64,000 nt of DNA from Flavobacteriaceae bacterium LYZ1037 (lineage in GTDB: Bacteria > Bacteroidota > Bacteroidia > Flavobacteriales > Flavobacteriaceae). The position numbers and the translations under genes were made by a program. Below, one piece after another: positions 16,904-25,392 of this stretch. The number at the start of each line of letters is the position of its first letter. Position 1 is the first letter of the stretch. Under the pieces are notes generated by a model that saw nothing but the letters and a program-made list of their open reading frames with translations, searched no databases and was not told where the DNA came from. The stretch spans positions 186,001 through 250,000 of the forward strand of contig QFWS01000001.1 in the NCBI GenBank assembly GCA_003144015.1. The letters are read 5' to 3'.

Positions 16904-19900
16904 ATGAAAGCCATAACACCTTATAAACCCAAACATAAAGTACGAATTGTTACAGCAGCCTCTCTATTTGATGGGCACGATGCATCTATTAATATCATGA
17001 GACGAATTATTCAGTCTACTGGTGTTGAAGTGATTCATTTAGGACATGATAGAAGTGTGGAAGAGGTTGTTAATACAGCCATTCAAGAAGATGCTAATGC
17101 TATTTGTTTAACGTCCTATCAAGGTGGACACAACGAGTACTTTAAGTATATGTACGATTTGTTGAAAGAGAGAGGTGCCGAACACATTAAGATTTTTGGT
17201 GGAGGTGGTGGAGTCATTCTTCCTTCGGAAATTAAAGAATTAATGGATTACGGAATTGCTCGCATCTATTCTCCAGACGATGGAAGAGCTCTTGGTCTTC
17301 AGGGAATGATTAACGATTTGGTTGAACAAGCAGATTTTGCTATTGGTGATGTATTAGATGTTGACGTTAATTTACTCTCTAAGAAAAATGCTAAATCTAT
17401 TGCAAGAGTTATTTCTTCAGCAGAGAATTTTCCTGAAGTAGCAAAAGACACTTTAGATAAAATACATACTAAGAACAAGACATCTAAAACGCCTGTTTTG
17501 GGAATTACAGGAACTGGAGGCGCTGGAAAATCGTCATTAGTAGACGAGCTGGTGCGCCGATTTTTAATAGACTTTCCTAAAAAAACAGTAGGTCTAATTT
17601 CTGTCGATCCTTCAAAAAGAAAAACAGGAGGTGCGCTTTTAGGAGATAGAATTCGTATGAATGCCATTAATAATTCTCGGGTTTATATGCGAAGCTTGGC
17701 CACGCGACAATCGAACTTGGCGCTTTCTAAATATGTTCATGAAGCTATTGAAGTGCTAAAAGCAGCTGAATACGATTTAATTATTCTTGAAACCTCTGGT
17801 ATTGGACAGTCTGATACTGAAATTATTGAACATTCAGATGTATCTTTATATGTAATGACTCCAGAATTTGGAGCTGCCACCCAATTGGAGAAAATTGATA
17901 TGCTTGATTTTGCCGATTTGGTAGCCATAAATAAATTTGATAAACGTGGAGCTTTAGATGCTTTACGAGATGTTAAAAAGCAATATGTACGCAACCATTT
18001 GCTATGGGATGCCAAGCCTGAAGATTTACCAGTTTTTGGAACCATTGCATCACAATTTAACGATCCTGGAATGAATACGCTTTATAAAGCTATTATGGAT
18101 GAGTTGGTTGAGAAAACAAATGTAAAATTAAAATCAGATTTTAAAATTACAGAAGAAATGAGCGAAAAGGTGTTTGTTATTCCACCTGCAAGAACTCGCT
18201 ATTTATCTGAAATCTCTGAAAACAATCGCGCTTACGATAAGACAGCAAATGAGCAAGTTGAGGTAGCTCAAAAACTCTATGGTATTTATAAAACCTTAGA
18301 GTCCATTTCTGGAATCACACCCGAATTGGACAAAGCTGGTATAGATTCAAAATCTATAGAATCTAAAGAACAGAAAGACTTTATTAAATTACTCGTAGGC
18401 GAATTCGACCGAGTAAAACTAAACCTAGATCCTTACAACTGGGAAGTGATTACAGGTTGGAGCGAAAAAGTCAATACATATAAAAACCCTATTTATTCCT
18501 TTAAAGTAAGAGATAAAGAAATAAAAATAGAGACACATACAGAGTCGCTTTCTCATTTACAAATACCAAGAGTCGCTTTGCCTAAGTATCAAGCTTGGGG
18601 AGATATTCTAAAATGGTGTTTGCAAGAAAATGTGCCAGGAGAATTTCCTTATACCTCTGGATTGTATCCGTTTAAAAGAACAGGAGAAGACCCAGCAAGA
18701 ATGTTTGCTGGTGAAGGTGGTCCAGAGCGTACCAACCGTCGTTTTCATTATGTAAGTGCTGGATTACCTGCAAAGCGTTTATCTACAGCATTTGATAGTG
18801 TGACGCTTTACGGAAACGATCCAGATTTACGTCCAGATATTTATGGAAAAATAGGAAATGCTGGAGTATCTATCTGTTGTTTAGACGATGCTAAGAAACT
18901 GTATTCTGGTTTCGACTTAGCAAATGTCATGACATCTGTAAGTATGACAATTAATGGTCCAGCACCTATGTTGCTAGGATTTTTTATGAATGCAGCCATT
19001 GACCAGCAATGTGAATTTTACATTAAAGAAAATGGACTAGAAAAAGAAGTTGAAGCAAAAATTGCTGAAATTTATAAAGAAAAAGGTGTAGAAAGACCTA
19101 AATATCTTGGTGAACTCCCAGAAGGAAATAATGGCTTAGGTTTAATGCTTTTAGGTGTTACTGGTGATCAGGTTTTACCAGCCGATGTCTATTTAGATAT
19201 TAAAACAAAAACCATTGCTCAAGTTCGTGGAACGGTTCAAGCCGATATTTTAAAAGAAGATCAAGCACAAAACACCTGTATTTTCTCTACGGAATTTGCT
19301 TTGCGATTAATGGGTGACGTTCAAGAATATTTTATAGAGAATAATGTGCGTAATTTTTATTCGGTGTCTATTTCAGGTTACCATATTGCCGAGGCAGGAG
19401 CGAACCCAATTACCCAATTGGCGCTAACGCTTTCTAACGGATTTACCTATGTAGAGTATTATTTATCTCGTGGTATGGACATCAATAAATTTGGTCCAAA
19501 CCTATCGTTTTTCTTCTCGAATGGTATCGATCCAGAATATGCTGTAATTGGTCGTGTAGCCAGAAAAATTTGGGCAAAAGCTATGAAACATAAATATGGA
19601 GCTAATGCTAGAGCTCAAATGTTGAAATACCACATTCAGACATCAGGGCGTAGTTTACATGCTCAGGAAATTGATTTTAATGATATTAGAACCACACTTC
19701 AAGCTTTATATGCTATTTATGATAACTGTAACTCGTTACATACAAATGCCTACGATGAAGCTATAACCACGCCAACTGAAGAATCTGTACGTCGAGCCAT
19801 GGCTATTCAGTTAATCATCAACAAAGAATTAGGATTAGCTAAGAATGAAAACCCGATTCAAGGGTCATTTATTATAGAAGAATTAACCGACTTAGTAGAA

Positions 19901-20320
19901 GAAGCTGTTTTAGTAGAATTTGATAGAATTACTGAAAGAGGAGGCGTTCTTGGTGCTATGGAAACTATGTACCAACGTTCTAAGATTCAAGAAGAGAGTT
20001 TGTATTATGAAACCTTGAAGCATAATGGAGAATTCCCTATTATTGGTGTAAACACTTTCTTAAGTTCAAAAGGTTCTCCAACGGTTCAGCCTGCTGAAGT
20101 TATTAGGGCTACAGAAGAAGAAAAACAATCTCAAATAAAAACTTTAGAGAATTTGCATAAAGCAAATGATACTACAGACCTTTTAAAAGACCTTCAAACC
20201 AGAGCTATTCACAACGAGAATATATTTGAAGCCTTGATGGAGGTTTGTAAAGTGTGTTCTTTAGGTGAAATAACTTCTGCTTTATTTGAAGTAGGAGGTC
20301 AGTATAGACGGAATATGTAA
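16904..20320 (+). CDS. icmF: Fused isobutyryl-CoA mutase-type B12 enzyme with its G-protein chaperone
   Basis: This is a 1138-aa adenosylcobalamin-dependent acyl-CoA mutase in the IcmF arrangement. The N-terminal B12-binding domain has [14 protein letters not shown] (axial His25). It is followed by a MeaB-like GTPase chaperone with P-loop GTGGAGKS at 203-210, then the TIM-barrel mutase ([34 protein letters not shown]). IcmF proteins interconvert isobutyryl- and n-butyryl-CoA and sometimes pivalyl/isovaleryl-CoA. Classic methylmalonyl-CoA mutase lacks the built-in GTPase. Its likely role is branched-chain amino acid or fatty acid catabolism. The exact substrate cannot be read by eye. Confidence 0.93.
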   Translation: MKAITPYKPKHKVRIVTAASLFDGHDASINIMRRIIQSTGVEVIHLGHDRSVEEVVNTAIQEDANAICLTSYQGGHNEYFKYMYDLLKERGAEHIKIFGGGGGVILPSEIKELMDYGIARIYSPDDGRALGLQGMINDLVEQADFAIGDVLDVDVNLLSKKNAKSIARVISSAENFPEVAKDTLDKIHTKNKTSKTPVLGITGTGGAGKSSLVDELVRRFLIDFPKKTVGLISVDPSKRKTGGALLGDRIRMNAINNSRVYMRSLATRQSNLALSKYVHEAIEVLKAAEYDLIILETSGIGQSDTEIIEHSDVSLYVMTPEFGAATQLEKIDMLDFADLVAINKFDKRGALDALRDVKKQYVRNHLLWDAKPEDLPVFGTIASQFNDPGMNTLYKAIMDELVEKTNVKLKSDFKITEEMSEKVFVIPPARTRYLSEISENNRAYDKTANEQVEVAQKLYGIYKTLESISGITPELDKAGIDSKSIESKEQKDFIKLLVGEFDRVKLNLDPYNWEVITGWSEKVNTYKNPIYSFKVRDKEIKIETHTESLSHLQIPRVALPKYQAWGDILKWCLQENVPGEFPYTSGLYPFKRTGEDPARMFAGEGGPERTNRRFHYVSAGLPAKRLSTAFDSVTLYGNDPDLRPDIYGKIGNAGVSICCLDDAKKLYSGFDLANVMTSVSMTINGPAPMLLGFFMNAAIDQQCEFYIKENGLEKEVEAKIAEIYKEKGVERPKYLGELPEGNNGLGLMLLGVTGDQVLPADVYLDIKTKTIAQVRGTVQADILKEDQAQNTCIFSTEFALRLMGDVQEYFIENNVRNFYSVSISGYHIAEAGANPITQLALTLSNGFTYVEYYLSRGMDINKFGPNLSFFFSNGIDPEYAVIGRVARKIWAKAMKHKYGANARAQMLKYHIQTSGRSLHAQEIDFNDIRTTLQALYAIYDNCNSLHTNAYDEAITTPTEESVRRAMAIQLIINKELGLAKNENPIQGSFIIEELTDLVEEAVLVEFDRITERGGVLGAMETMYQRSKIQEESLYYETLKHNGEFPIIGVNTFLSSKGSPTVQPAEVIRATEEEKQSQIKTLENLHKANDTTDLLKDLQTRAIHNENIFEALMEVCKVCSLGEITSALFEVGGQYRRNM

Positions 20321-20370
20321 GTAAGAACCACTTTTCGTTTTTTTTACGAAGAGTGAGTGAATCACTTATG

Positions 20371-20388
20371 CTGAGCGGAGTCGAAGTG
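20371..20388 (+). repeat. Short dispersed REP-like motif, copy 2
   Basis: CTGAGCGGAGTCGAAGTG lies in the gap after icmF and matches the motif at 14759-14776 at 15 of 18 positions. It may be part of a larger degenerate element. Confidence 0.5.
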
Positions 20389-20439
20389 TCTTTTTGAAAT
20401 AACAAAAGTATGAGAATTACTTAAGTTTATAGAACCTTA

Positions 20440-20491
20440 AACCTCACAAGTCCCATTCGATTTGTGAGGTTTTTTTTTTTTTTTTTTTTTT
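20440..20491 (+). terminator. Terminator with a 22-T run after icmF
   Basis: The stem ACCTCACAA (20441-20449) / TTGTGAGGT (20462-20470) has an 11-nt loop and is followed by 22 consecutive T (20470-20491), far longer than a terminator needs. Confidence 0.85.
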
Positions 20492-20555
20492 GAAACTTTT
20501 GCATCTTTTTTAATACTTCAACGTCTATTATATGAATTTTAAAAACATCATTTAA

Positions 20556-20657
20556 ATGAAAAATAACGAATGTACTTGCAACTGCTCAGGTTGTAAAGAT
20601 GGAAATTGTAAAAACTGTACTTGTCAAAATTGCACTTGTGCTAACTGCAACTGTTAA
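20556..20657 (+). CDS. Cysteine-rich mini-protein, metallothionein-like
   Basis: This 33-aa reading frame holds eleven cysteines, at positions 6, 8, 10, 13, 18, 21, 23, 26, 28, 31 and 33. They are arranged as CTCNC, CKNCTC, CQNCTC and CANCNC, all C-x-C or C-x-x-C, with no aromatic residues. That composition is what is expected of a metallothionein-like metal (Zn, Cu, Cd) thiolate cluster. The ATG at 20556 starts just before the first cysteine and the frame ends in TAA. The next gene is a SigZ-like sigma factor with its own CC and CxxC tail, so the pair may belong to one metal or thiol stress response. Metal binding is inferred from composition only. Confidence 0.7.
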   Translation: MKNNECTCNCSGCKDGNCKNCTCQNCTCANCNC

Positions 20658-20677
20658 GGAATGCTAATTAACAGAGA

Positions 20678-20725
20678 AACAGCAACTATTTTAGTAATTT
20701 TATACTAAAGAAGTTGCTGTTTTTT
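20678..20725 (+). terminator. Terminator-like hairpin in the sigZ leader
   Basis: An outer stem AACAGCAACT (20678-20687) / AGTTGCTGTT (20712-20721) and an inner stem TTTAGTA (20690-20696) / TACTAAA (20703-20709) are followed by T residues. It ends about 13 nt before the sigma factor start codon, so it may be an attenuator as well as the terminator of the Cys-rich gene. Confidence 0.75.
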
Positions 20726-20738
20726 AATTTTAAAAAAA

Positions 20739-21278
20739 ATGACTACCCAAACGATATGGAATTTGTATGCAGAAGATGTTAAATACTTTATATTGAGTAA
20801 AGTAAAAGATAGCTCTATTGCAGACGATTTACTTCAAGACACTTTTATTAAAGTACATACCAAAAAAGACACTTTAAAAGATGAAGCGAAATTAAAAGCG
20901 TGGTTATTTTCTGTAGCTAGATTTACGGTATTGGATTACTTTAGGCAACATAAAATAACGACTGACGAAACAAATATCGATGTTCCTTTTTTGGAAAACG
21001 ACAACAAACATACGGAGCATGATTGTTTGCATGGGATTATAAAAAGCTTACCAAAAAAATATCGAGATCCTTTATTTCTAGCAGATATAAAAGGATTAAA
21101 ACAAGATGAGGTTGCCAAACAATTAAAATTACCTCTTCCAACTGTTAAGTCTCAAATACAAAGAGCTAGAAAACAAATTGCTCAAGGATTTATGGAATGT
21201 TGCGATTTTAAAATGAATACGAATGGCTATTTAGTAGGAGAGATTAAAGAGAAAAAAGACTGCAAAGTCTGTAATTAA
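20739..21278 (+). CDS. SigZ-like ECF RNA polymerase sigma factor with Cys-rich tail
   Basis: This 179-aa ECF sigma factor has region 2 at about 5-70 (DDLLQDTFIKVH, WLFSVARFTVLDYFR) and region 4 at about 95-150 (LPKKYRDPLFLADIKGLKQDEVAKQL, then LPTVKSQIQRARKQI). The last 30 residues carry C154-C155 and C175-x-x-C178, a feature I associate with SigZ-type factors and a possible metal or redox sensor. No anti-sigma gene is adjacent. Upstream are the 11-Cys mini-protein and a hairpin. Regulation by direct sensing through the tail is inference. Confidence 0.88.
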   Translation: MTTQTIWNLYAEDVKYFILSKVKDSSIADDLLQDTFIKVHTKKDTLKDEAKLKAWLFSVARFTVLDYFRQHKITTDETNIDVPFLENDNKHTEHDCLHGIIKSLPKKYRDPLFLADIKGLKQDEVAKQLKLPLPTVKSQIQRARKQIAQGFMECCDFKMNTNGYLVGEIKEKKDCKVCN

Positions 21279-21298
21279 TTTAATTATTTTGAATGTGT

Positions 21299-21330
21299 AC
21301 ATCGTCTTTACTTAAAGACGATGTATTTTG
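21299..21330 (+). terminator. Terminator after the SigZ-like gene
   Basis: The stem ACATCGTCTTTA (21299-21310) pairs with TAAAGACGATGT (21313-21324), closing on a very short loop, and is followed by ATTTTG. Confidence 0.75.
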
Positions 21331-21339
21331 TCTTAATTA

Positions 21340-21374
21340 TTTGTAACTGTATGTTTTTTAAAGCAATAAATTTG
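21340..21374 (+). promoter_or_regulatory. Promoter of the 43-aa gene
   Basis: TTTG at 21340-21343, a 23-bp gap, then TAAATTTG at 21367-21374 followed by C fit the flavobacterial consensus. The predicted leader to 21451 is about 70 nt. Confidence 0.65.
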
Positions 21375-21450
21375 CGCTTCGGCTAAAATATTATTATTAC
21401 ATTTTTTCTATCTATAACTTTAAGTTAGTTCAATTTTAAACTCTATTATT

Positions 21451-21582
21451 ATGGAAGCGACTTTAAACTACAGTTTTAACAGAAAATCTGAAAATCATTT
21501 TGATTGGTTATTAAATGTTATTAAATCTGAAAAATACTACGAAGCAGATAGTTCTATTATTCCATTAAACAAGGCTTCTTAA
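21451..21582 (+). CDS. Small 43-aa protein of unknown function
   Basis: The product begins MEATLNYSFNRKSENHFDW and continues LLNVIKSEKYYEADSSI. It is soluble, without signal peptide or membrane segment, and has one tryptophan and several aromatic residues, which is unusual for a chance frame in AT-rich DNA. It has its own promoter and is isolated between two terminators. I do not recognise a family. The remaining DNA of the 21279-21692 gap holds only these signals. Confidence 0.5.
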   Translation: MEATLNYSFNRKSENHFDWLLNVIKSEKYYEADSSIIPLNKAS

Positions 21583-21620
21583 TTCATGTAGCAGTTAATT
21601 AAAATCTCAATTTATTATAT

Positions 21621-21650
21621 AAAAAAAAGTCCAAACCTGTGTTTGGACTT
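21621..21650 (-). terminator. Terminator of the acyl-CoA dehydrogenase gene
   Basis: The stem AAGTCCAAAC (21627-21636) / GTTTGGACTT (21641-21650) has a CTGT loop. The A-run at 21621-21628 gives the T-tail on the minus strand. It may also stop the 43-aa gene from the other side. Confidence 0.82.
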
Positions 21651-21692
21651 TAGAAATTGAATTTATTCTATATATTGTATTCTTATAAAAAG

Positions 21693-22835
21693 TTAATCTC
21701 TTAAGACTCCTCTTGAGATTACAATTTTTTGTATCTCAGAAGTACCTTCATAAATCTGAGTGATTTTTGCATCACGCATTAAACGTTCTACATGATATTC
21801 TTTAACAAAACCATTTCCACCATGTATTTGCACGGCTTCTACTGTATGTGTCATGGCTACTTGCGATGCGTAAAGTTTTGCCATTGCGCTAGACATGTCG
21901 TAGTTGTTTCCTTGGTCTTTATCCCAGGCAGCTTTCATTACTAGCATTCTTGCAGCTTCAATTTCGGTTGCCATATCTGCTATTTTAAAAGCAATGGCTT
22001 GATGGTTGCAAATTTCTGTTCCAAAAGCTTTACGTTCTTTAGAATATTTTAAAGCTAATTCGTATGCCCCAGAAGCAATACCTAAGGCTTGAGCAGCAAT
22101 TCCTATACGACCACCAGAAAGTGTTTTCATGGCAAATTTAAATCCAAAGCCATCTTCCCCAATTCTATTTTCTTTAGGAACTTTTACATCGTTAAATTGT
22201 AGCGTATGTGTATCACTACCTCTAATGCCTAATTTATCTTCTTTTGGACCAACATCGAATCCTGGCATGCCTTTTTCTACAATAAATGCATTGATTCCTT
22301 TGTGACCTTTGTCTTTATCTGTTTGGGCAATAACCAAGTAAACTTCTGCACGACCACCATTGGTAATCCAGTTTTTTGTTCCGTTTAAAACATAATGGTC
22401 TCCCATGTCTATAGCCGTAGTTTTTTGCGAAGTGGCATCACTACCAGCTTCAGGCTCACTTAAACAAAAGGCACCAATAACTTCGCCTGTAGCTAATTTG
22501 GTAAGGTATTTTTGTTTTTGAGCTTCGTTTCCATAAGCTTCTAAACCATAACAAACCAAAGAGTTATTTACAGAAACCATAACAGAAGCTGAGGCGTCTA
22601 TTTTAGATAGTTCTTCCATTATTAACACATAAGAAATGGCATCCATGCCAGAACCTCCATATTTTGGATCGACCATGATTCCCATAAAACCAAGCTGTCC
22701 CATTTTGCGTACAATGCTTTCTGGGAAGGTTTGTGCGTTATCACGTTCTATAACTCCAGGAAGTAATTCGGTTTGAGCAAAATCGCGAGCTGCATCGCGA
22801 ATCATTATGTGTTCTTCTGTAAGATTAAAATCCAT
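21693..22835 (-). CDS. Acyl-CoA dehydrogenase
   Basis: This FAD-dependent enzyme oxidises acyl-CoA to enoyl-CoA. At 380 aa it is full length, with the three ACAD domains: N-terminal helices, then the beta domain with GAFCLSEPEAGSDA and NGTKNWITNGG, then the helical C-terminus with RIGIAAQALGIASGAYELAL, QIHGGNGFVKEYHVERLMRDAKI and the catalytic-base region QIYEGTSEIQ. The sequence fits the short/branched-chain or butyryl-CoA type, which would suit use of the isobutyryl/butyryl-CoA handled by icmF. It is monocistronic, with its own promoter and terminator. Confidence 0.94.
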   Translation of the reverse strand: MDFNLTEEHIMIRDAARDFAQTELLPGVIERDNAQTFPESIVRKMGQLGFMGIMVDPKYGGSGMDAISYVLIMEELSKIDASASVMVSVNNSLVCYGLEAYGNEAQKQKYLTKLATGEVIGAFCLSEPEAGSDATSQKTTAIDMGDHYVLNGTKNWITNGGRAEVYLVIAQTDKDKGHKGINAFIVEKGMPGFDVGPKEDKLGIRGSDTHTLQFNDVKVPKENRIGEDGFGFKFAMKTLSGGRIGIAAQALGIASGAYELALKYSKERKAFGTEICNHQAIAFKIADMATEIEAARMLVMKAAWDKDQGNNYDMSSAMAKLYASQVAMTHTVEAVQIHGGNGFVKEYHVERLMRDAKITQIYEGTSEIQKIVISRGVLRD

Positions 22836-22870
22836 AGTTTCTTATGATTGTAGTATTATTTAAAAGTGCA

Positions 22871-22902
22871 CAAAGATACTTTTTTATTAGCATTTTTTCA
22901 AA
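22871..22902 (-). promoter_or_regulatory. Promoter of the acyl-CoA dehydrogenase gene
   Basis: On the minus strand, TTTG (plus 22899-22902), a 20-bp gap and TATCTTTG (plus 22871-22878) match the consensus at both boxes. It overlaps the possible longer N-terminus of anmK and so supports the shorter anmK start. Confidence 0.78.
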
Positions 22903-22925
22903 ACGGATTGTTATTTTTACAGGAT

Positions 22926-23993
22926 ATGAATAAAACTGAATATCGTATTGTTGGTGTTATGTCTGGAACGTCTTTAGATGGTGTGGATTTGGTTTTTGCT
23001 ACTTTTAATAATATTCAAGGCAATTGGAGTTTTAAAATTCACACTTCTAAAACCTTAGCTTATACAAATGAATGGTTTAATACTCTTAAACATTTAGTTT
23101 TAAAACCTCTTGAGGAACTCCAAGAAATAGATATTAAGTATACAGAATATTTAGCAGGAATTATTCAAGATTTTATCCATGAAAATAAGATTACACATTT
23201 AGATGCTATTTGTTCTCATGGTCACACAGCTTTACATCAACCAGAAGAAGGGATGACCTATCAAATTGGTAACTTGCCAAGTTTATTTCAAATATTACAG
23301 CGTACGATTGTTTGTAATTTTAGAGTTCAAGATGTAACTTTAGGTGGTCAAGGAGCTCCGTTAGTTCCTATAGGTGATAAGTTGTTATTCTCTAAATATG
23401 ATTTTTGTTTAAATTTAGGAGGTTTTGCAAATATTTCATTTGAAAAAAACAATCAAAGAGTTGCTTACGATATTTGTCCTGTAAACATAGTTTTAAATCA
23501 TTATGTGTCTAAGTTAGGATTTGATTTTGATGATAAAGGAACCATCGCTTCAAGAGGAAGTGTCCATCAAAAACTTTTAGATCAATTAAATGAATTAGAG
23601 TTTTATAAGCAAGAACCCCCAAAATCTTTGGGATTAGAATGGGTGAATAAAAACACGATACCACTAATAGATGGTTATAAACTGCCAATTGAAACTATTT
23701 TAAGAACGTTTGTAGAACATATTGCTATTCAGATTTCGAATAACATCAATCATCAAGAAAAGGCTTGTGTTTTAATAACGGGTGGAGGTGCATATCATCA
23801 GTTTTTAATACAAAACATTCAAAAAAAGACAGCAAACACATTGGAAATTCCTGAAAACGCCTTAGTTGAATTTAAAGAGGCATTGGTTTTCGGGTTCTTA
23901 GGGGTTTTAAAATTACGGAACGAAATCAATTGTTTGCAAAGTGTAACAGGAGCAAATTACAATCATAGTTCAGGTGTTATTTTTAATAATTAA
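22926..23993 (+). CDS. anmK: Anhydro-N-acetylmuramic acid kinase
   Basis: This cytoplasmic kinase recycles cell-wall sugar by opening and phosphorylating 1,6-anhydro-MurNAc to MurNAc-6-phosphate. The 355-aa sequence from ATG 22926 starts MNKTEYRIVGVMSGTSLDGVD, the family's nucleotide-binding opening. It continues with ICSHGHTALHQPE, GNLPSLFQ, VTLGGQGAPLVPIGD, NLGGFANISF and VLITGGGAYHQF. An in-frame ATG at 22866 adds 20 residues, but these overlap the divergent promoter, so the shorter start is chosen. The C-terminal SVTGANYNHSSGVI is usual for the Bacteroidota form. Confidence 0.93.
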   Translation: MNKTEYRIVGVMSGTSLDGVDLVFATFNNIQGNWSFKIHTSKTLAYTNEWFNTLKHLVLKPLEELQEIDIKYTEYLAGIIQDFIHENKITHLDAICSHGHTALHQPEEGMTYQIGNLPSLFQILQRTIVCNFRVQDVTLGGQGAPLVPIGDKLLFSKYDFCLNLGGFANISFEKNNQRVAYDICPVNIVLNHYVSKLGFDFDDKGTIASRGSVHQKLLDQLNELEFYKQEPPKSLGLEWVNKNTIPLIDGYKLPIETILRTFVEHIAIQISNNINHQEKACVLITGGGAYHQFLIQNIQKKTANTLEIPENALVEFKEALVFGFLGVLKLRNEINCLQSVTGANYNHSSGVIFNN

Positions 23994-24031
23994 ATTTATT
24001 GTAATTTTAATAAAGTAGCCTATTAGTTTTT

Positions 24032-24039
24032 TATATTTG
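24032..24039 (+). promoter_or_regulatory. Possible -7 box upstream of the amino-acid dehydrogenase
   Basis: TATATTTG matches the -7 consensus exactly, but no -33 TTG is at the right distance and the leader would be about 110 nt. Confidence 0.35.
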
Positions 24040-24154
24040 TTTTTACATTTACACATTAATCATCCGAATGAAATGTCAGCATATTGATAATTCTCTTTTA
24101 TGGAGTTTTTAATATTTCATTTCTTTCAATTTGTTTTAAAATGAACCTCACCTA

Positions 24155-25381
24155 ATGAAAGAATTACTTCAGAAGTACGAAAACAAAGAACCAGAAATAA
24201 TATTTAATTGGAAAGATCCAGAAACAGATGCCGAAGGTTGGACTGTTATCAACTCGCTTAGAGGAGGTGCAGCAGGAGGTGGAACTAGAATGCGAAAAGG
24301 CTTAGACATGAACGAAGTTTTGTCTTTAGCTAAAACCATGGAAGTGAAGTTTACTGTCTCTGGTCCTGCTATTGGTGGCGCAAAATCTGGTATTAATTTT
24401 GACCCTAAAGACCCAAGAAAAAAAGGGGTTTTACAGCGCTGGTTTCAGGCTGTTTCTCCTTTACTAAAAAGCTATTATGGAACTGGTGGCGATTTAAATG
24501 TTGATGAAATTCATGAAGTTATTCCTATTACCGAAGAAAGTGGTGTCTGGCATCCACAAGAAGGTGTTTTTAATGGCCATTTTAAACCAACAGAGGCAGA
24601 TAAAATTAATAGAATTGGTCAATTAAGACAAGGCGTAATTAAAGTGATAGAAAATCCAAATTACTCTCCAAGTGTTAAAAGAAAATATACAATTGCAGAT
24701 ATGATTACGGGTTTTGGAGTTGCCGAAGCAGTAAAACAATATTATAGCATTTATGGAGGAAGCGTTGCTGGTAAAAAAGCCGTTGTTCAAGGTTTTGGAA
24801 ATGTAGGAGCAGCAGCCGCTTTTTATTTAACTCAAATGGGAGCTAAGGTTGTTGGGATTATTGATATTTCTGGCGGATTGATTAATGAAGATGGCTTTAC
24901 TTTTGAAGAAATAACCAATTTATTTTTAGCTAAAACTGGCAACACACTTGTGGCCGAAAATGTGATTCCTTTCGAAGAAATCAATGAAAAAATTTGGTCT
25001 CTGCAAACAGAAGTCTTTGCACCTTGTGCTGCATCTAGATTAATTACAAAAAATCAAATAGATCAAATGATTGACAGTGGTTTGGAAGTGATTTCTTGTG
25101 GTGCTAATGTGCCATTTGCCGACAAAGAAATCTTTTTTGGACCAATCATGGAACATACAGACAAACGAGTCAGTTTAATTCCTGATTTTATATCTAATTG
25201 TGGTATGGCTCGAGTTTTTGCTTACTTTATGGAAGCTCGCGTTCAAATGACTGATGAAGCTATTTTTAATGACACATCAAGTACCATTAGGAAAGCGATT
25301 CAAAATGTTTATAATCAAAATAAATCTAAAACCGATATTAGCGAAACTGCATTCGAAATTGCACTTAGTCAACTTATTTAA
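24155..25381 (+). CDS. Glu/Leu/Phe/Val family amino-acid dehydrogenase
   Basis: This NAD(P)-dependent oxidative deaminase has 408 aa. The substrate domain has RGGAAGGGTRMRKG and the catalytic lysine in GPAIGGAKSGINFDP. The cofactor domain has a Rossmann motif in VQGFGNVGAAAAFYL. Spacing and sequence around GYGTGGDLNVDE-like positions (SYYGTGGDLNVDEIHEV) place it in the ELFV family, but whether it acts on glutamate, leucine or valine cannot be decided by eye. It is first in a run of six closely spaced co-directional genes that ends with folC. Confidence 0.88.
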   Translation: MKELLQKYENKEPEIIFNWKDPETDAEGWTVINSLRGGAAGGGTRMRKGLDMNEVLSLAKTMEVKFTVSGPAIGGAKSGINFDPKDPRKKGVLQRWFQAVSPLLKSYYGTGGDLNVDEIHEVIPITEESGVWHPQEGVFNGHFKPTEADKINRIGQLRQGVIKVIENPNYSPSVKRKYTIADMITGFGVAEAVKQYYSIYGGSVAGKKAVVQGFGNVGAAAAFYLTQMGAKVVGIIDISGGLINEDGFTFEEITNLFLAKTGNTLVAENVIPFEEINEKIWSLQTEVFAPCAASRLITKNQIDQMIDSGLEVISCGANVPFADKEIFFGPIMEHTDKRVSLIPDFISNCGMARVFAYFMEARVQMTDEAIFNDTSSTIRKAIQNVYNQNKSKTDISETAFEIALSQLI

Positions 25382-25392
25382 TAGTTAATTTT

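Noticed and set aside
17299-18045. Antisense reading frames within icmF
   Set aside because: Serine/proline-rich shadow frames opposite conserved GTPase sequence, without start signals.
16904-20320. Assignment as methylmalonyl-CoA mutase
   Set aside because: The B12 domain is N-terminal and a MeaB-like GTPase is fused in the middle, which is the IcmF layout.
22866-22925. Twenty-residue N-terminal extension of anmK
   Set aside because: It overlaps a well-formed divergent promoter, and the family begins at the later Met.
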